DNA from: Melampsora larici-populina 98AG31
Lineage: Eukaryota > Basidiomycota > Pucciniomycetes > Pucciniales > Melampsoraceae
DNA length: 64,000 nucleotides
Reading direction: 5' to 3'
NCBI RefSeq assembly: GCF_000204055.1
Contig: NW_006768779.1
Coordinates: 1,489,260-1,553,259, forward strand
The notes under the pieces were generated by a model, which was not told the origin of the DNA, made no database searches, and saw nothing but the letters and a program-made list of their open reading frames with translations. Position 1 is the first letter of the stretch; the number at the start of each line of letters is the position of its first letter. Shown in pieces: positions 44,981-56,911 of the stretch. The position numbers and the translations under genes are program-made.

Positions 44981-47377
44981 TTACAACACCCCTTCCCCCA
45001 GAAACAGCATTCCGGGTCTTTGGTCCAATTTTTTAGTCAACCAAACATTCCTCGTGTAAACCATCTCTTCTAAAAAAAATTATAAAGCAAAGAGTGCATA
45101 TTGCGGCAAATCAACGCAAACCCACCATACCAGATATTGGTCAGTTCTTCCGCAGAAGCGTCGAAACACCAACGCCCCCCCTCTTGAATGTCGGGGAAGA
45201 GATGAGGATCCGTAAACTTTTTGCAAAATTGGTCGGTTTGTGCGTGCGATCAATGATGGAAGGGATCCACTGGTATGACCGTTCCAAGGAAGCGCGAACA
45301 GTCAGTATCCCCGGTGTATATATGCTCAGTCAACCTGCAAGCATTGTCATAGAAGACCACCTCGGGGACCCCTTGAGGGAAGCTCTCCTCAAGAAATTCC
45401 TAAGGGGCGTGAGAATCAGAACATAAATTTATGCCAGGTGTAAACGAAAGTGAAGGTTTTACTCACTTTGACCGCACTCACAGATTCCGCGTTGTAAAAA
45501 GTTTTTCTGGCTAATACAATTCCACATGCCGCCACCACCAGTTGATCATTGTGCGTCCGTGATCTTGATAACACGTACTTGCCAGTTGCCTGCGACTCGC
45601 CTCCATCGCGGGCGCTTTCGTGTGCCCTTTGGGACTTGTCAGCCTGTTGGATGCTCTCCAGGTTTGCAAATTCAGCGGTTTGGGGATCGAGGTGAACGGT
45701 GGGATCCGGAGGCAGATTTGAACCCGGGCGGTTGAGAAGAGCAGTGAGTGAAAAGTTTGCAGCGGTTTTTTTTTGAAGTTTTTCCATGCCTCGATGTGTT
45801 TTTCGTCTTCACAGGTTTCTGTATCTCCAATGGCAGCCTTGCCACATGGCTGAGCTCTGCATCGACCACCGAGCAAGACGAAATGATCCGGACAGAAGCG
45901 GTCATTAATGTTCGCTAGCTTCTGCGTACATGGTCCTTCAGGGGCTGAAAGGCCGAACGTGGTTGCTATCTCTTGTAACTGCTGGGTGGAGGCGCTACAA
46001 CGCCAATGCCCAATGGTCAGGCCGTCGGTTACTACAGCACGGATAGCTGACCATTTTAATTCCAAGAGCAGTCAATGTGTATCGTCGTTAGTTTCAGGAC
46101 AAATATGAGTACTACTATAGGCAGACACTGACATCTATAATAATGTTCGCCAGTTTCTGGATCAACGCTGGACGTGAGTCGGACACAACTCGAGCAATAG
46201 TGATCACAGAACCGTGTTCCCTCGACCGACAAGAGTTCCAAGTGGGCTTCAATGGTGGCGTCAAACTGTATACTGTTGGTTCCACTCGAGTTGACGGCGA
46301 GCTGAGTTCCTCTCCGATCCGCATGAGTCATCAAAGAATGAAGAATGAGACCATCGCGGCACACGTCCTCGGACATGGACGCAGTAAAGCTTTGGTCGGG
46401 GGCAAATGTCTGGACGGGGGTGTCATCTACGAAGATCTGACCAAACCAATTCACAAGATTGAAATGTGAAACGCTGACGATCAAATATCAGTCAGTCCAA
46501 GCTCTTTAAGGCTCGTTTGTTATTGTAGGGTTTTTCTAAAGTTAACTCACTGCGCCAGCATCTGGAGTGCCCGAAACATGTGAGACAAACACCGAGTCAT
46601 ATAATAATGACAGTGGATGTGTAGGTAATCTGTATTGCGCCCCATTTCCTGCGAGTAGTAGATTCGTAGGTCGTCTCGAGTGTAATAACTGGGTCTGTAG
46701 AAAGTGCCACATGCTTTGTCTGGTGTCATGTACGTAAATATAAGGCGATGACTGTGGATGGAGAATAAAACCAGGGTAGGGCTTTGCTTACTTGAACAGC
46801 ATAGTATCACTGTCTGAATTGAATGGACCCCATCGATATCGTATAGGTAGCCGTCAAGACGCGAGTGGATGTGTAAGGCGAATGATTGGTCACGCGAGCA
46901 TAGGTGGCAGTGGGACATTGGTGCACGTAAGAATCTTTCGGGCATTTTGGTACCCAATAGCTCTGGGTGTAGACCAAACTTGCGGATTGCAGCCGAGGTG
47001 TCGATTGTGGAGGCAGCCAAATGAGGGAACAAGAGGCGCCATAAGGCAGGCATCAGGTCATGTGAGTAAAGGGGTGATAGAGCCATTTCGAGGAAGGGTA
47101 GAAGAGCGTTTCGATTGGGTGTGAGTCGTAGGCTTTGACCGGCACAATGTTGAACCTCGCCGGCAAGCGTAACAAAACGGACGAAGTCTGGCACAGTCAG
47201 AGTGGCGGATAGCAAAGGTGATTCCCTGCGGAGTTGTTCGACAAAGTCGCGCAATAGCATGATGACGTTGAGTGATCGACTTGGAGTGATGGCGACAGGT
47301 GTATGGTCACTGGTGACTATGGGTGGCGACGAGGTGGAGTGCAAGGGCGTATCACATGGATGACACCTCAATCCCAC
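44981..47377 (-). pseudogene. KDZ-type transposase with CxC5/CxC6-like cysteine clusters, broken
   Basis: Exon 1 (47,377 to about 46,551) has a cysteine-cluster domain (CHLCSRDQSFALHIHSRL, then YRPSYYTRDDLRIYY). Exon 2 (about 46,474-46,135) has DGLILHSLMTHADRRGTQLA and FCDHYCSSCVRL. Exon 3 (from about 46,045) has VVTDGLTIGHWRC, DRFCPDHF and AIGDTETCEDEKH, like the CxC6 cluster of KDZ transposases. The catalytic part follows: RTHNDQLVVAACGIVLA, an intron (about 45,465-45,399), then VVFYDNACRLTEHIY (Asp), TDQFCKKFTDPHLFPDI and SAEELTNIWYGGFALICRN (Glu). It is broken by a frameshift near 45,785, TGA at 45,252-45,250, and one missing T in the run near 45,075, after which FLEEMVYTRNVWLTKKL reads on. 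The family call rests on remembered motifs. Confidence 0.7.
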
Positions 47378-47524
47378 AAATGGGCCGGCAGTTAGGCAAC
47401 CTTGGACTATATGGTCAAAAGGTTTTGAAGGTTTCGGCTATTGGATGTTAAGTTGAAAACATGATGGTATGGGAATGGGTTTACGTATGGGTTTAACATG
47501 GTGTAAACCCATGAGGCATGTGTT

Positions 47525-47609
47525 AACAGAGGATTCTCAGGAATTCTCAGGACTCTCAGAGATGTATCAGGCCATCCCCAGATCCTCCGGGCTACCCGGT
47601 GAACCGTGA
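47525..47609 (-). repeat. right terminal inverted repeat of KDZ-class element
   Basis: ATCCCCAGATCCTCCGG at 47,574-47,590 is the inverted counterpart of 40,577-40,593. CTCAG-rich repeats at 47,535-47,560 mirror the CTGAG phrases of the left end. Confidence 0.6.
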
Positions 47610-48360
47610 TGCTCTAAGCCTGAGAAATTAGAATGCATCTGAATGCATGCTCGTCGCAAATGCATGCCCACCAATGCTATCGAGCATGCTGTGGCAATTG
47701 ACGCAGATCGGATCGGGTCCTCTGTCACGGTACCGTGAAAGCATCGAGATCAGCAACGTGGAGATCGGGCTTGCTGAGCTCTCTGGTTCGCTCGTGTCCT
47801 TTTTATCCTCAATTTTGAGCCAAGCCGACAAGCAAAACGTGAACCAAATGAACCTACAAGATTCACATACGAACGACTATAAGACATGCATGAGGATCAT
47901 CGGAGCTTGAACGACCTCATGGAGGATGTGATCTGATGAAACAGCCTCGTGTTGTGGCATTTCACACTTTCCCTCCTGGCAAGTCAACTCGAACGTATCA
48001 AAAGTAGACGCGCTTCACCTCAGTACGATGGCTATGATTGATCATTCCTCAACCTCATGATGCGATGTTCCTGACGAGGGTTTAAATTGGTGGATACGCG
48101 GTCGTGGGCCTTGTTCGCGACTTCAGAACGTATTTGCCTGCCATTAGGAAATCGTGATGTTTGGAGAACATCATCATCGGGATCCGATCTGTTCGATTCC
48201 AAATCATTACATCCTGGAATCCCGATTGTTCTTCATGACATCTATGTTGCCCAATCAAATTTACCGCACCATCAACTCCTGAAATCAATTGTGATATTAT
48301 TCGAGGCTTTGTATCTCCCACCATCATTATGGATGGTCCAACTATCATGTAATGGGAACT
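47610..48360. other. non-coding, no gene seen
   Basis: Short ORFs here have no recognisable pattern and no splice support. Confidence 0.35.
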
Positions 48361-48687
48361 TACAAGGATCTGTATTTTTTATCAATTACAAGCCACTGAT
48401 TTGCATCAAATTAAAACCCTTGTCAATTCTTTGAGACTAAAATGTCTGCGTTGAATCACGAGGAAGCTACTGTCCTGTTCATAGAGATCGGGCAAAGACT
48501 AAAAGCAAAAGCTTTGGAGTTGAATATGTAGCCATACTATTACAAGGATCCGTTTTGTTTATCAATCAGAAGCCACTTGTTCGCATCAAATCGTAAGCCT
48601 TGTCAACTCTTTGAGACTAAGATGTCTGCTTTGGATTGCGAAGAGGTTACTACTCTGTTCATGGAGATCGAGCGAAGACCAAAAGCA
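48361..48687 (+). repeat. two diverged tandem copies of a 180-bp unit
   Basis: 48,361-48,507 and 48,541-48,687 align without gaps at a 180-bp offset; both start TACAAGGATC and share TTTGAGACTAA. Several differences are TCG/TTG or CGA/CAA pairs. The content is not recognised. Confidence 0.75.
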
Positions 48688-50948
48688 TTATGACTTGAAT
48701 GGACGTATTGATAATAGAGACTGAGTGAATGCCCACTATTGCGATGAAGCCATCTCACCTGCACAGCTATTAGGAGAAATGTGAAATCAGAAGTTGACAA
48801 GAAAAGTAAGTCTTTCTTTCTCTCTGAGAGCTGTAGCTTGCACTCGCGTTCACCAGTGTCAACACAATTGATCTGGAACGACCTGGACTCATGTTGATCT
48901 TCATTATAAGCTTCAGGGTGCCGTAGTAATTAAAAAATCGCACTTTTGCAAAATGTCATCTCTCTATGTTGTGCTTGTCATATATTTGAGAACTTATCTG
49001 GTATTTGAGTTTTCTTGTGTGTCTCAATCGCGTGTAGCCCGCAAGCGATTTCGCTGAGCCTGTCAATCTATAGACACGAGGACTTAACTGAACTTGTTTG
49101 ATTTATTTAAGATAATAAATTACAGAGCTTCCAAGCACAATCAAACCGCTTGGAAAGACGTCATAAGCAGACATACCATCCTTTTCCATGGTGAGTAGAT
49201 CCAGAGACCAAAAGTAGAGGTTTTTGCGTCTCATCGTCGTCACGAGTTGAAAGGACATAGTGACAATAAACACCAATTAAGGGGTCAATGTCACAAAGGA
49301 AATCATCTCATCTGTACGGTAATCCTGGAGGATAGGTGATCTGAAGCAGACAAGACTTGTAGCACAAGACAGTGTCTCTTGGAAATATGAGGGACTTTGT
49401 CCCATATTCACTGTTATCCGAACAGTCATTCGGTTTATTGGTGGTATGTGCTGTGAAACAACTTGAATACATGGTTATTGTCATGAAATACTTCACGCTG
49501 TTGTATTACTATCAATTGAAAAATTGCATCTGTAAATAACATTACCACTCTATGCCATACTTTTGTACTTTCAGATACCTAAAAGGTCGTTTTGCAGGAG
49601 CGTTTGTACCAATGAGAGAATAAAAGCAAATGGACGTCGAGAATTTGATATTTCATTTGGAATGATATACGCATCTAAAGATAAATTGAAAGGCATTCCT
49701 TCACCACCAGGACATTTGGCGTAGAAATCTTGCTTGTCCATAATTGAACAAGCAAGGATAGAAAGATTTGCAATTTGAGCCGATTGTATGACAATAAAAG
49801 CAATGATACATATAGAGAAGATAGCTTGAATCTAAAAAAACCACCTCGGAAAACTTCTTCTCTTAAATTGATCAGGTCGAAGAAGGATGAATATATGATG
49901 ACTCGTTATTGAAATGACACATGAGAAAATTCAGTCAAAAATTTAAGGATATTATCAATTCAAGGACAAGGGGGAGGTAGAAAGACACACATTGGTTGTT
50001 ACATATTCATCCAATTGTTCGGTGACTTTGATCAACTCGGATGGTTCTGGATATTCTCGCAGGCGTGGTTGAAATTGAGTTTGAAGGAAGAATGGATTTT
50101 GCGCGTCTATAGAATCTGGAAATCTTGAGAGGCTTGTTTTGGGAGCAGCAAGCAGAAATCCAGGATAAGAATTTTATGAAACCAGAGTAGAGAGGAAATA
50201 GAAAAGTGAAGGACACAGCTGAGAAGATAAGATCGGAAACAGGAACCTTCAACAAAGGAGCATCTGAAAGAAACTCGAAGTGGCCGAACTTGAACAAAAC
50301 AAAGTGAAGAGATCAAACCGTTGTAAAATACAATGGAATTCCTATCATTCATCAATACAAATTGATCTTTTAAATTGAGCAGAAGTCTTATCGGATATCA
50401 GAGAAGGTGATCAAGCTGAAAAGTGTCAAGGATTGAGATGGATTGAAGAATTGTTCATCATAAGTTAAGGATGAAGAGAGTGAATTTGTATAAATCTAAA
50501 CAAGTCAAATACTCTGGGCAACACTCGCGATGATAATCAGTTCAGTCGGCAAAATAAGGCCTTGAGATACATACAGTGAACAAACAAATATGAAACAATT
50601 GGACTTTGTTGAGCAAGTCCCGTGATCACAAAAAAACAGAAGTGACCGCGGCAAGTCTTCCCCAAATACAGGATTTTTAGCTGATCAGAATATCCTTCAA
50701 AGCTGATCGCCCAATCATAAAATTTGTTGACTTCATTTCTTTGGATACAGAACCAAGCTTTCTCACTACCACCACTTCCAAACCACATTCCATCCAATTT
50801 ATTCATATCATCTCAACCATACATTAACAGTAGCTTGAATAACACGATCACCTTCTTGTTTTCACCTCAACCAACCCTTACTAGTGATTTCAAATCACCG
50901 TATTTCTCTCGGCTTTTACTCCTCTCTGAATCACTAGTCTCTTGTACG
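48688..50948. other. AT-rich, one inverted paralogous segment, no complete gene
   Basis: The minus strand at 49,770-49,691 encodes SILACSIMDKQDFYAKCPGG, nearly matching the plus strand at 51,903-51,978. Another open minus-strand stretch near 50,185-49,988 (PDSIDAQNPFFLQTQFQPRL, ending at GTGTGT) looks exon-like. I could not build a full gene. Confidence 0.35.
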
Positions 50949-51742
50949 ATGGAATATCTCCCGTCTCCGCTTTCTGGTGACGCGTATAGTCCTCGTTATC
51001 ATAAGACTTTCAACACCTCCATTCCCGAGGTTATCAGGCAACAAATTCGGACCAAGTGCTCAAAACGTTCATCTGCCAGGTCATACCCAGAGTATGTCTT
51101 ATATTTCTTTGATCTTGATCCACTTCATTCATGGCTGACTTTATGGTTTATCCTGTTCTCATCACATAGTCGCAAGTTTCGATCCTTGGGCAAACTCCTT
51201 CTCGCAAGACATCCTCATCTGAAGTACAAACTCTTGAAACATGGGAATTGCGCTGGTCTTGGACCTTCCTCGACTACCGTAACTCTCGCTCCTAGGGTCG
51301 CAGGATATCACCCTGTTACTATGTTCTCTCCTCAAACCCGACTCGTCATCGAACGCGCGAAATATGTTGCACCCGGCTTGAGTTCTCTACTGATCCCACT
51401 AGAAGATCTTTCTCCAGAAAAAACAACTCAAATTGAAGAACTCAATCCTCGTATCAAAAGGAAAATCGGAAAGGAATTTCAAGAGATTCTCGGGATCGAA
51501 ATGACACCATTGTCAAACAAGACTATATTTCGATTATTAATTCAATTCTTCAGATTTTGGGTTCAAGATCATCGCTGTAGTACTCAATCGAGGTATGTAA
51601 TCTTTTATTTTCAATTCATGGAGTGTTGCTTTGTATAGTTCTGACTCTTTATTTTTCAATTTGTCAATGTTCTAGGGACTTCATCCGAGAATATCTGCAT
51701 GATTCAGATGTCCTCTCATTAATGGAGGAATTCGATCTTTAG
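50949..51742 (+). CDS. hypothetical protein, three exons
   Basis: The ATG at 50,949 opens MEYLPSPLSGDAYSPRYHKT. Exons 50,949-51,091, 51,170-51,592 and 51,676-51,742 join at GT-AG introns in phase, giving 210 residues that end LMEEFDL. The middle is basic (RKFRSLGKLLLARHPHLKY) and the rest helical (SPEKTTQIEELNPRIKRKI). There is no signal peptide or membrane segment. I do not recognise the family. Sequence 160 bases downstream (51,903-51,978) is duplicated in inverted orientation on the other side of the gene, so the locus may be one half of a divergent duplicated pair, or the real gene may have a further exon there. Confidence 0.5.
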
Positions 51743-51902
51743 ATCATATCGTCATTCACTCAATCACATCTCAATTGGACCCCCTCAATTGACTGCTTCT
51801 ATTCTTGTTTGTTTTGTCAAAATTTCGGGTATTACTTCATCATGTCTCATTATATATCTATATCATCTACTTCACATACTCTCCCTTTCTTTATTATTAC
51901 AG

Positions 51903-51978
51903 GATCCTTCCATCCTTGCTTCTCCACTTATGGAAGAGCAAGATGTCTACTCCATATCTCCTGGTGGTGAAGGAATGC
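51903..51978 (+). repeat. inverted duplicate of 49,691-49,770
   Basis: SILASPLMEEQDVYSISPGG here corresponds to SILACSIMDKQDFYAKCPGG on the minus strand at 49.7 kb; the DNA is also clearly similar. It follows an ACAG acceptor-like site, so both may be exons of related genes. Confidence 0.6.
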
Positions 51979-53813
51979 ACCAGGATTATAGATGTTTACT
52001 CAATCTATCTCCAGATAATGATATCAACTGCTTTATATACACTCCTTGTATTCAAAATCATACCTTTATGTAAAACAGCTTCCATCTTCTTTCAACTGCC
52101 CTTCACTTATAAATACCTGTATTGGAATTTTATTATCCATTTTGGGTCATCTTTATCAAAGATTTGTTACGGTATCATAAGTGTCTCTCATTAGTTTGGA
52201 TATAAATGTTCATACTTGAGTCTCGACAACCTTGTATGTTAAATGGTTTTCCGAGTTAAGCTTTGTCTGGTTAGGATTCTCCAAGCAATAAACTGGCCCA
52301 AGTAAACCCCTATATGAGAAGTTCACTGCCAATAGTGGACGTGTTCTTCCGCGCCCAGATGCATATTCATTCCAAGCGCAAATAACACGCTGAGAAGCTA
52401 TAACCAACCGTGTATCCAAATGAATATGGGTCAATCTCCAAAGTTTTTGGCTGCATATTGAAATTATTGTGCATTTCAATAATTGTGAGTTCTCCTTCAC
52501 CATCCATTCGGATCAACGGATCAAATGATGATATCTTCCGTCAGTCACCTACTATTCATATCTTTCTCGTTTTGTTTTAACAAAATGGGTAGCAAAATTT
52601 GATTCTTGCAGTAGCCCCCAATGGTCATACACTCCGTTTTTTGGATTGCAGTGGACTTTTTTGGTGTTTCTGCTCCATCAACTATGCAGGACAAAGATGC
52701 AGTACAAAAGTGGTCCTCAAATACAAACTTTGGTATATCATGACACGTGCAATTTGCACGTAGGATCCAAAGCAGAAAAATGATTTTAAATGTAATGCAA
52801 CAAGTCAATGGATGTCTGATTATATTTTGCAGATGTGGAGCCTTCCAATCATTTACGCCTTTTGCCATCATATTTACTTGGAGAGACTTGGTGATAGAAC
52901 CAATCGATGATTGAGCAGATCAAATTGATATTTCTAGTAGTAAGGTCTTGAAGAAAGATAACGGTCAAGTAAGACAAAGAAGGTACTTAACACTTGTCTC
53001 ACACTTTGTAGCAGACAACAAAAAGAAGTGCAAAAAAATGATAAGCAGAAGTGTATTGAGACATTTTCCAATGAATGCTTATCCTGGGTTTCCTATTCAG
53101 ACTCTCTATATACAAATGGATTCAAATAACAAGGAGGACAAGAAGGACACGGGGTGTTGAACTTGTACTACCAATTCAAGAATGCCGTGATCAATTTGTA
53201 AGGTAGATGTAGGAATACCATGTCAACATGTGCTTGGGGATAGCTTGGTCAAGGGTCAGCAAGAATAAGCATTTAAAGCTGAGCATTCTTGAAAGGCATT
53301 CATTTGATTTCAACTCACCTTGGATTTGCAATCTGAGTTTGGAAAAATGCAGTCGGATCATGAGTTGTGCTGCATCAGATAGAGTGGTGCACAACAGCCA
53401 ACCAGGGTTAACTCTACTTTCTTTTGTTTCAGTGGATAAAACAGCAGCAAGTTTGAATTCAGCTGACCTTCAGTTGCTTGTAAATTTCAAAAAACGTGAA
53501 GGCACGACTCAGCTTGACAAAATACCCAATACCCACAAGAAGTGGTCACTCAATACTACTACAATGATCCTGAATGGATCTCAGACACCAGTATCTACTA
53601 AACAATACTCTGCAGCATCAAATGCCATTGTTCGGATTGATTTGATTCTTTGGACCTCGGGGTTTAAAACAAGGTCCAAGCAATAGTGATTGGATGAAAT
53701 CTTCTATAAACAATGGAGGCATCTTCCTTGTCCCAATGGATGAAGGCTGCAAAGTGACCTCACATCCTGATCATGATTAATCCAATGATCCAATGCGCAC
53801 ACTGATGTCTTTG
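51979..53813. other. no gene recognised
   Basis: Short ORFs on both strands show no family motif. The right part may be eroded Harbinger transposase sequence. Confidence 0.35.
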
Positions 53814-54107
53814 AACTTCCATTCAATAAAGACATTTGCTCAGATACAAGAAGCGTTTCAAAAGGATGTGGAGCGAGCTTTTGGTGTTTTACAAGGGCGC
53901 TGGCACATCATCCGAGGGCCTGCACAAGGATGGTGCAAGTCCGACTTAATCAATACCATGATAGCGTGCATTATACTGCACAACATGATAATTGAAGATG
54001 AGCGGGATAAAGATCAACACACGATCTGGAATATTTTCCGTCAAGACTGCAAAGCTTGTCCGCAAGGACCACCAGTATCTGAAAACTCTCGCAATGATTA
54101 TCTTTGA
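53814..54107 (+). pseudogene. PIF/Harbinger transposase C-terminal fragment
   Basis: The stretch KTFAQIQEAFQKDVERAFG, then VLQGRWHIIRGPAQGW and MIACIILHNMIIEDERD, is the end of a DDE transposase of the PIF/Harbinger superfamily; the Glu in VERAFG is the third catalytic residue. The first two Asp blocks were not found upstream. The copy is truncated. Confidence 0.75.
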
Positions 54108-55674
54108 AGATTTGGTAGAGTTCATTGCTGCCAGATCCACAGCCAATTAGAGACCAGGCACAGATTTCCCGGCTTGTTCATTACTATTCTGCATTGTTTT
54201 TCACGTTTTCTCACTTTCTGGTCTCAAATTTGGGTCAATTGTCCTTTTGAGACGTCCTTTACAGTCTGAACAGCAAGATACTTGTTTTCTTCTTGTCGTG
54301 CCTCACATAGTTTCAGTGAGGCACGGCATCATCCATTCATCTATCATGAGTGTATGATGGTCATCTACCCCTTACTCCGGATGTCTCTCCCTGCATAGCA
54401 AAGAATCAAAAAGGCAGATTTCTGGACCTTTTGATTGTCTCACTATTTGACATCATCGCTGTCAAACATTCAGTTTTTGGCCTTTTGAAAGTGATTTTAT
54501 TTGCCCTTCTGTCCAAATTTTGTTGCCCGCATGAACTTTGCAAGGTCAAATCACAGCAAAGAGCCATGGGTTTTGGGAGTTCTTTTCTGTGAAAGGTCTC
54601 GGGTGTGGCAATGCATGTAAGCCACACATGCTCGAATTGTGTATATGCTTGCCCAATTGTGTCCGCTCTCCTCAGTCAAATAGTTCCTAAAATCCAACTC
54701 TATGTGGTTAGTTTGCTTGTTTCTCAGTTGGGGTAGCCATTTTGTAATGATTTTTTGAGCTCCGGAATCTTACTTGTTTCTGTTCAATCTTTTTAAAGGG
54801 AAAGCTTTGCAGCTTGAATTTGATAGAACACAAGATCATCATTCAGGCCAAGGTAAAATTAATCATTGGACATCTCAAACATTGGGCACGGTTTTAGATA
54901 GGTGAGCGAGTGACACTCTGTAGCATGTCACTTGCACTCTAACCGAGTTCCTCTGCAGATCCCAGATTCAAAAACCACTCTAGCAGTGGAAAACCTGCTA
55001 ACGAAGTGCAAAAATCTGGACAAAGTGCGCCTGGTCCTTATTGAAGTCTGATCTTATTGCTCATGTATGGCAATATTGGGATCAACCCAGATAATTTTGT
55101 TTTGGTTTGAAAAATCATCAAAAGATCTAGATGTATCTCATGTTTATTGACTCAGAACTTAATTCATTGAAAAATTCTAATTTAACTTACACATTGGAGC
55201 TGATGATTGATCAAATGGATCAGATATTTGAAGATCGATTGATTCGATTCTATCTTCCTTTTGTATGAATTGTTTGTTTCTATACTGAATTGTACTGAAT
55301 CAATCTGATTTTTAACTGATCAAATCTTTACTCCTAATGTCTCTTACAATGATTACTTGTTTTTAGATCTCCTACTCAAAGAGATCAAGCTCGTATTTCA
55401 CTCAATCGATTTGGTTTTAAACATTGGATCTGTTGCGTTTGTTTACTCAAATGATCTAGCTCTATATCTCATTCTCTGATGAGCTTCATAGTTGTTTTCT
55501 CATATGGACTTTGTTCATTTTGCATGTCATGTACAAAATGAATGAGAGAGAAATACAACTTTTCTTACAAAGACTTTCCCTTTCAAATCTGGCCACCAGA
55601 GTTTTTGCTAAATGAGCCAAAAAAAATGGATACCTTGAGCACAACTTTAAGAGGAGAAAAGTGGGGAATGAATC
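54108..55674. other. AT-rich, no gene seen
   Basis: Nothing codes convincingly. The stretch lies between the two Harbinger-type genes and is probably the interior of that element. Confidence 0.4.
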
Positions 55675-56330
55675 TTACCTGGCCTTGTATCGAGCCAGCA
55701 CATCGCGCTGTTTCATCAAGTAGTACTTGTGACGGTCTCCTTCCATACCTTTAGGATCCTGTGACATAATCTTGACCTCGGCGAGTTCGCGCAGAGCCGC
55801 TGCCTTAGACTCGTTTGCAGCAGCCAGTGCTTGATTGGACTTGTTGATGTCCTCAATTTGAGAATTGGCAGACAGGCAATCTTCATCACGACTTTTTTGG
55901 GCATTCTTTGCAGCTTTTGTGCCTATTGGACGTGTTGAAAGAGAGGTCATAGAGTATTCACCCTTGTTGTTCTGGCCTTGGTCCAGTTCAATCACCAATT
56001 CATCAGCGGAAGTCAGGTTGGAAGATGGTAGTGCCCGTTTTCAAGGGTTTTTCTTTGACAATGTAAGCTTTCCTCCATTGTCTAGTGGTAAGTCCTTCCA
56101 TTTATTGGAGTTTCTAAGAATCACCCAGCAATGTTCAAAGGTAAATTTGTTGCCGGTCTCAGCCTGGTATAGATCTTTGGCAAATCAAAGCTGATCAAAT
56201 AAAGAATGATGAGTATATGTATATTTCATACTCGGAAAGTAACATAACACCCAATATCTTCAGCAACCTGGCCACTTTGAGCTTGGCGTTCAGCCTGGGC
56301 ATAGTTGTTTGAAAACTTGGTGACTGCTCA
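55675..56330 (-). pseudogene. Harbinger-associated NAM-like accessory protein, one TGA
   Basis: On the minus strand DLYQAETGNKFTFEHCWVIL, then NKWKDLP and RPIGTKAAKNAQKSRDED, resembles the No-apical-meristem-associated C-terminal domain found in second-ORF proteins of PIF/Harbinger elements. A helical tail (QALAAANESKAAALRELAEV, KQRDVLARYKAR) ends at a GTAAGA donor. An N-terminal piece (NNYAQAERQAQSGQV) lies near 56,310 after an intron. TGA at 56,043-56,041 breaks the frame between KKNP and KRAL. Together with 53,814-54,107 it marks one convergent, decayed Harbinger element. Known partners of this type help the transposase enter the nucleus and bind ends. Confidence 0.65.
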
Positions 56331-56810
56331 TATCCAACTCAATCAATCTATCCACCAACCCACAACTTCATCTCACCAAACCAAACCCGTCTTTCTCCAA
56401 GTTAATCATTTAGAAACTTTTCAAAATAATCGTCCCCATAGAAGCTTTCAATCTCTGGCTTGAACTTCAAACTCAATCACCTTTAAATTCATTCATTCAA
56501 TATTAATAACAACAAAACCAATGAGCAGATGAGGACAATCAAGAAAATGATATTGAAATCAAAAATAAAAATCAAATCAACTTTCAAAAATACAGATGAA
56601 GCTAGTTTGATTTTATTATCTCATCATTTTGAATTCACATCTAATCGTTGTTTGGAACAGCAAGCTGAGCTTGAACTACGAATTGCTGAGCTGGAAGCCT
56701 CAGGTGTACTGCTGGTAGACTCGAGCTCCAAATCTAAGCTAAGTCAACGTGATTGTGAACAAACACCCGGTCCCAATGATCTCAATCCTCTTCCTTCACC
56801 TTCATTGCGA
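56331..56810. other. possible plus-strand exon, not assigned
   Basis: An ORF from 56,529 has a coiled-coil-like stretch (CLEQQAELELRIAELEASG) and a Ser/Pro tail. No start context or neighbouring exons support a gene. Confidence 0.25.
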
Positions 56811-56911
56811 GATTCAGGTACTTGGTCATGACCTTTTAAAATGTATTTGAATAAATATTTTATCGCTCGTATACTTGCCACAACTTCTAGGTTTATGTGA
56901 CATTCATATTT
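56811..56911 (-). pseudogene. Helitron Rep/helicase fragment
   Basis: KYECHINLEVVASIRAIKYL followed by FKYILKGHDQV matches the conserved block of Helitron replication proteins (CHINVE…KYLFKYIYKGHD). Only about 34 codons remain. It stops abruptly at a CACTA terminus. Confidence 0.7.

Larger units (their letters stand above)
40554..47609. mobile_element. multi-gene KDZ-class DNA transposon with diverged inverted ends
   Basis: The 5' end starts TCACCGGTGG at 40,554 and the 3' end, read on the minus strand, starts TCACGGTTCACC at 47,609. Inside both ends CCGGAGGATC(C/T)GGGGAT (40,577-40,593 and 47,590-47,574) matches at 16 of 17 bases, followed on both sides by CTGAGAGT and CTGAGAAT phrases. Between them lie a KDZ-type transposase on the minus strand (47,377-44,981) and two plus-strand genes (40,899-43,190 and 43,658-44,509) that converge on it. 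KDZ (Kyakuja-Dileera-Zisupton) transposons are known from basidiomycetes. The boundaries are inferred; no target duplication was found. Confidence 0.65.

Noticed and set aside
45094..45426. Plus-strand 110-codon ORF inside the KDZ element
   Set aside because: The opposite strand encodes the KDZ catalytic exon (FYDNACRLTEHIY, SAEELTN). The plus-strand ORF is its antisense shadow.
47647..47910. ORF just outside the right end of the KDZ element
   Set aside because: No recognisable motif, no splice context, and no homologous feature at the left end.
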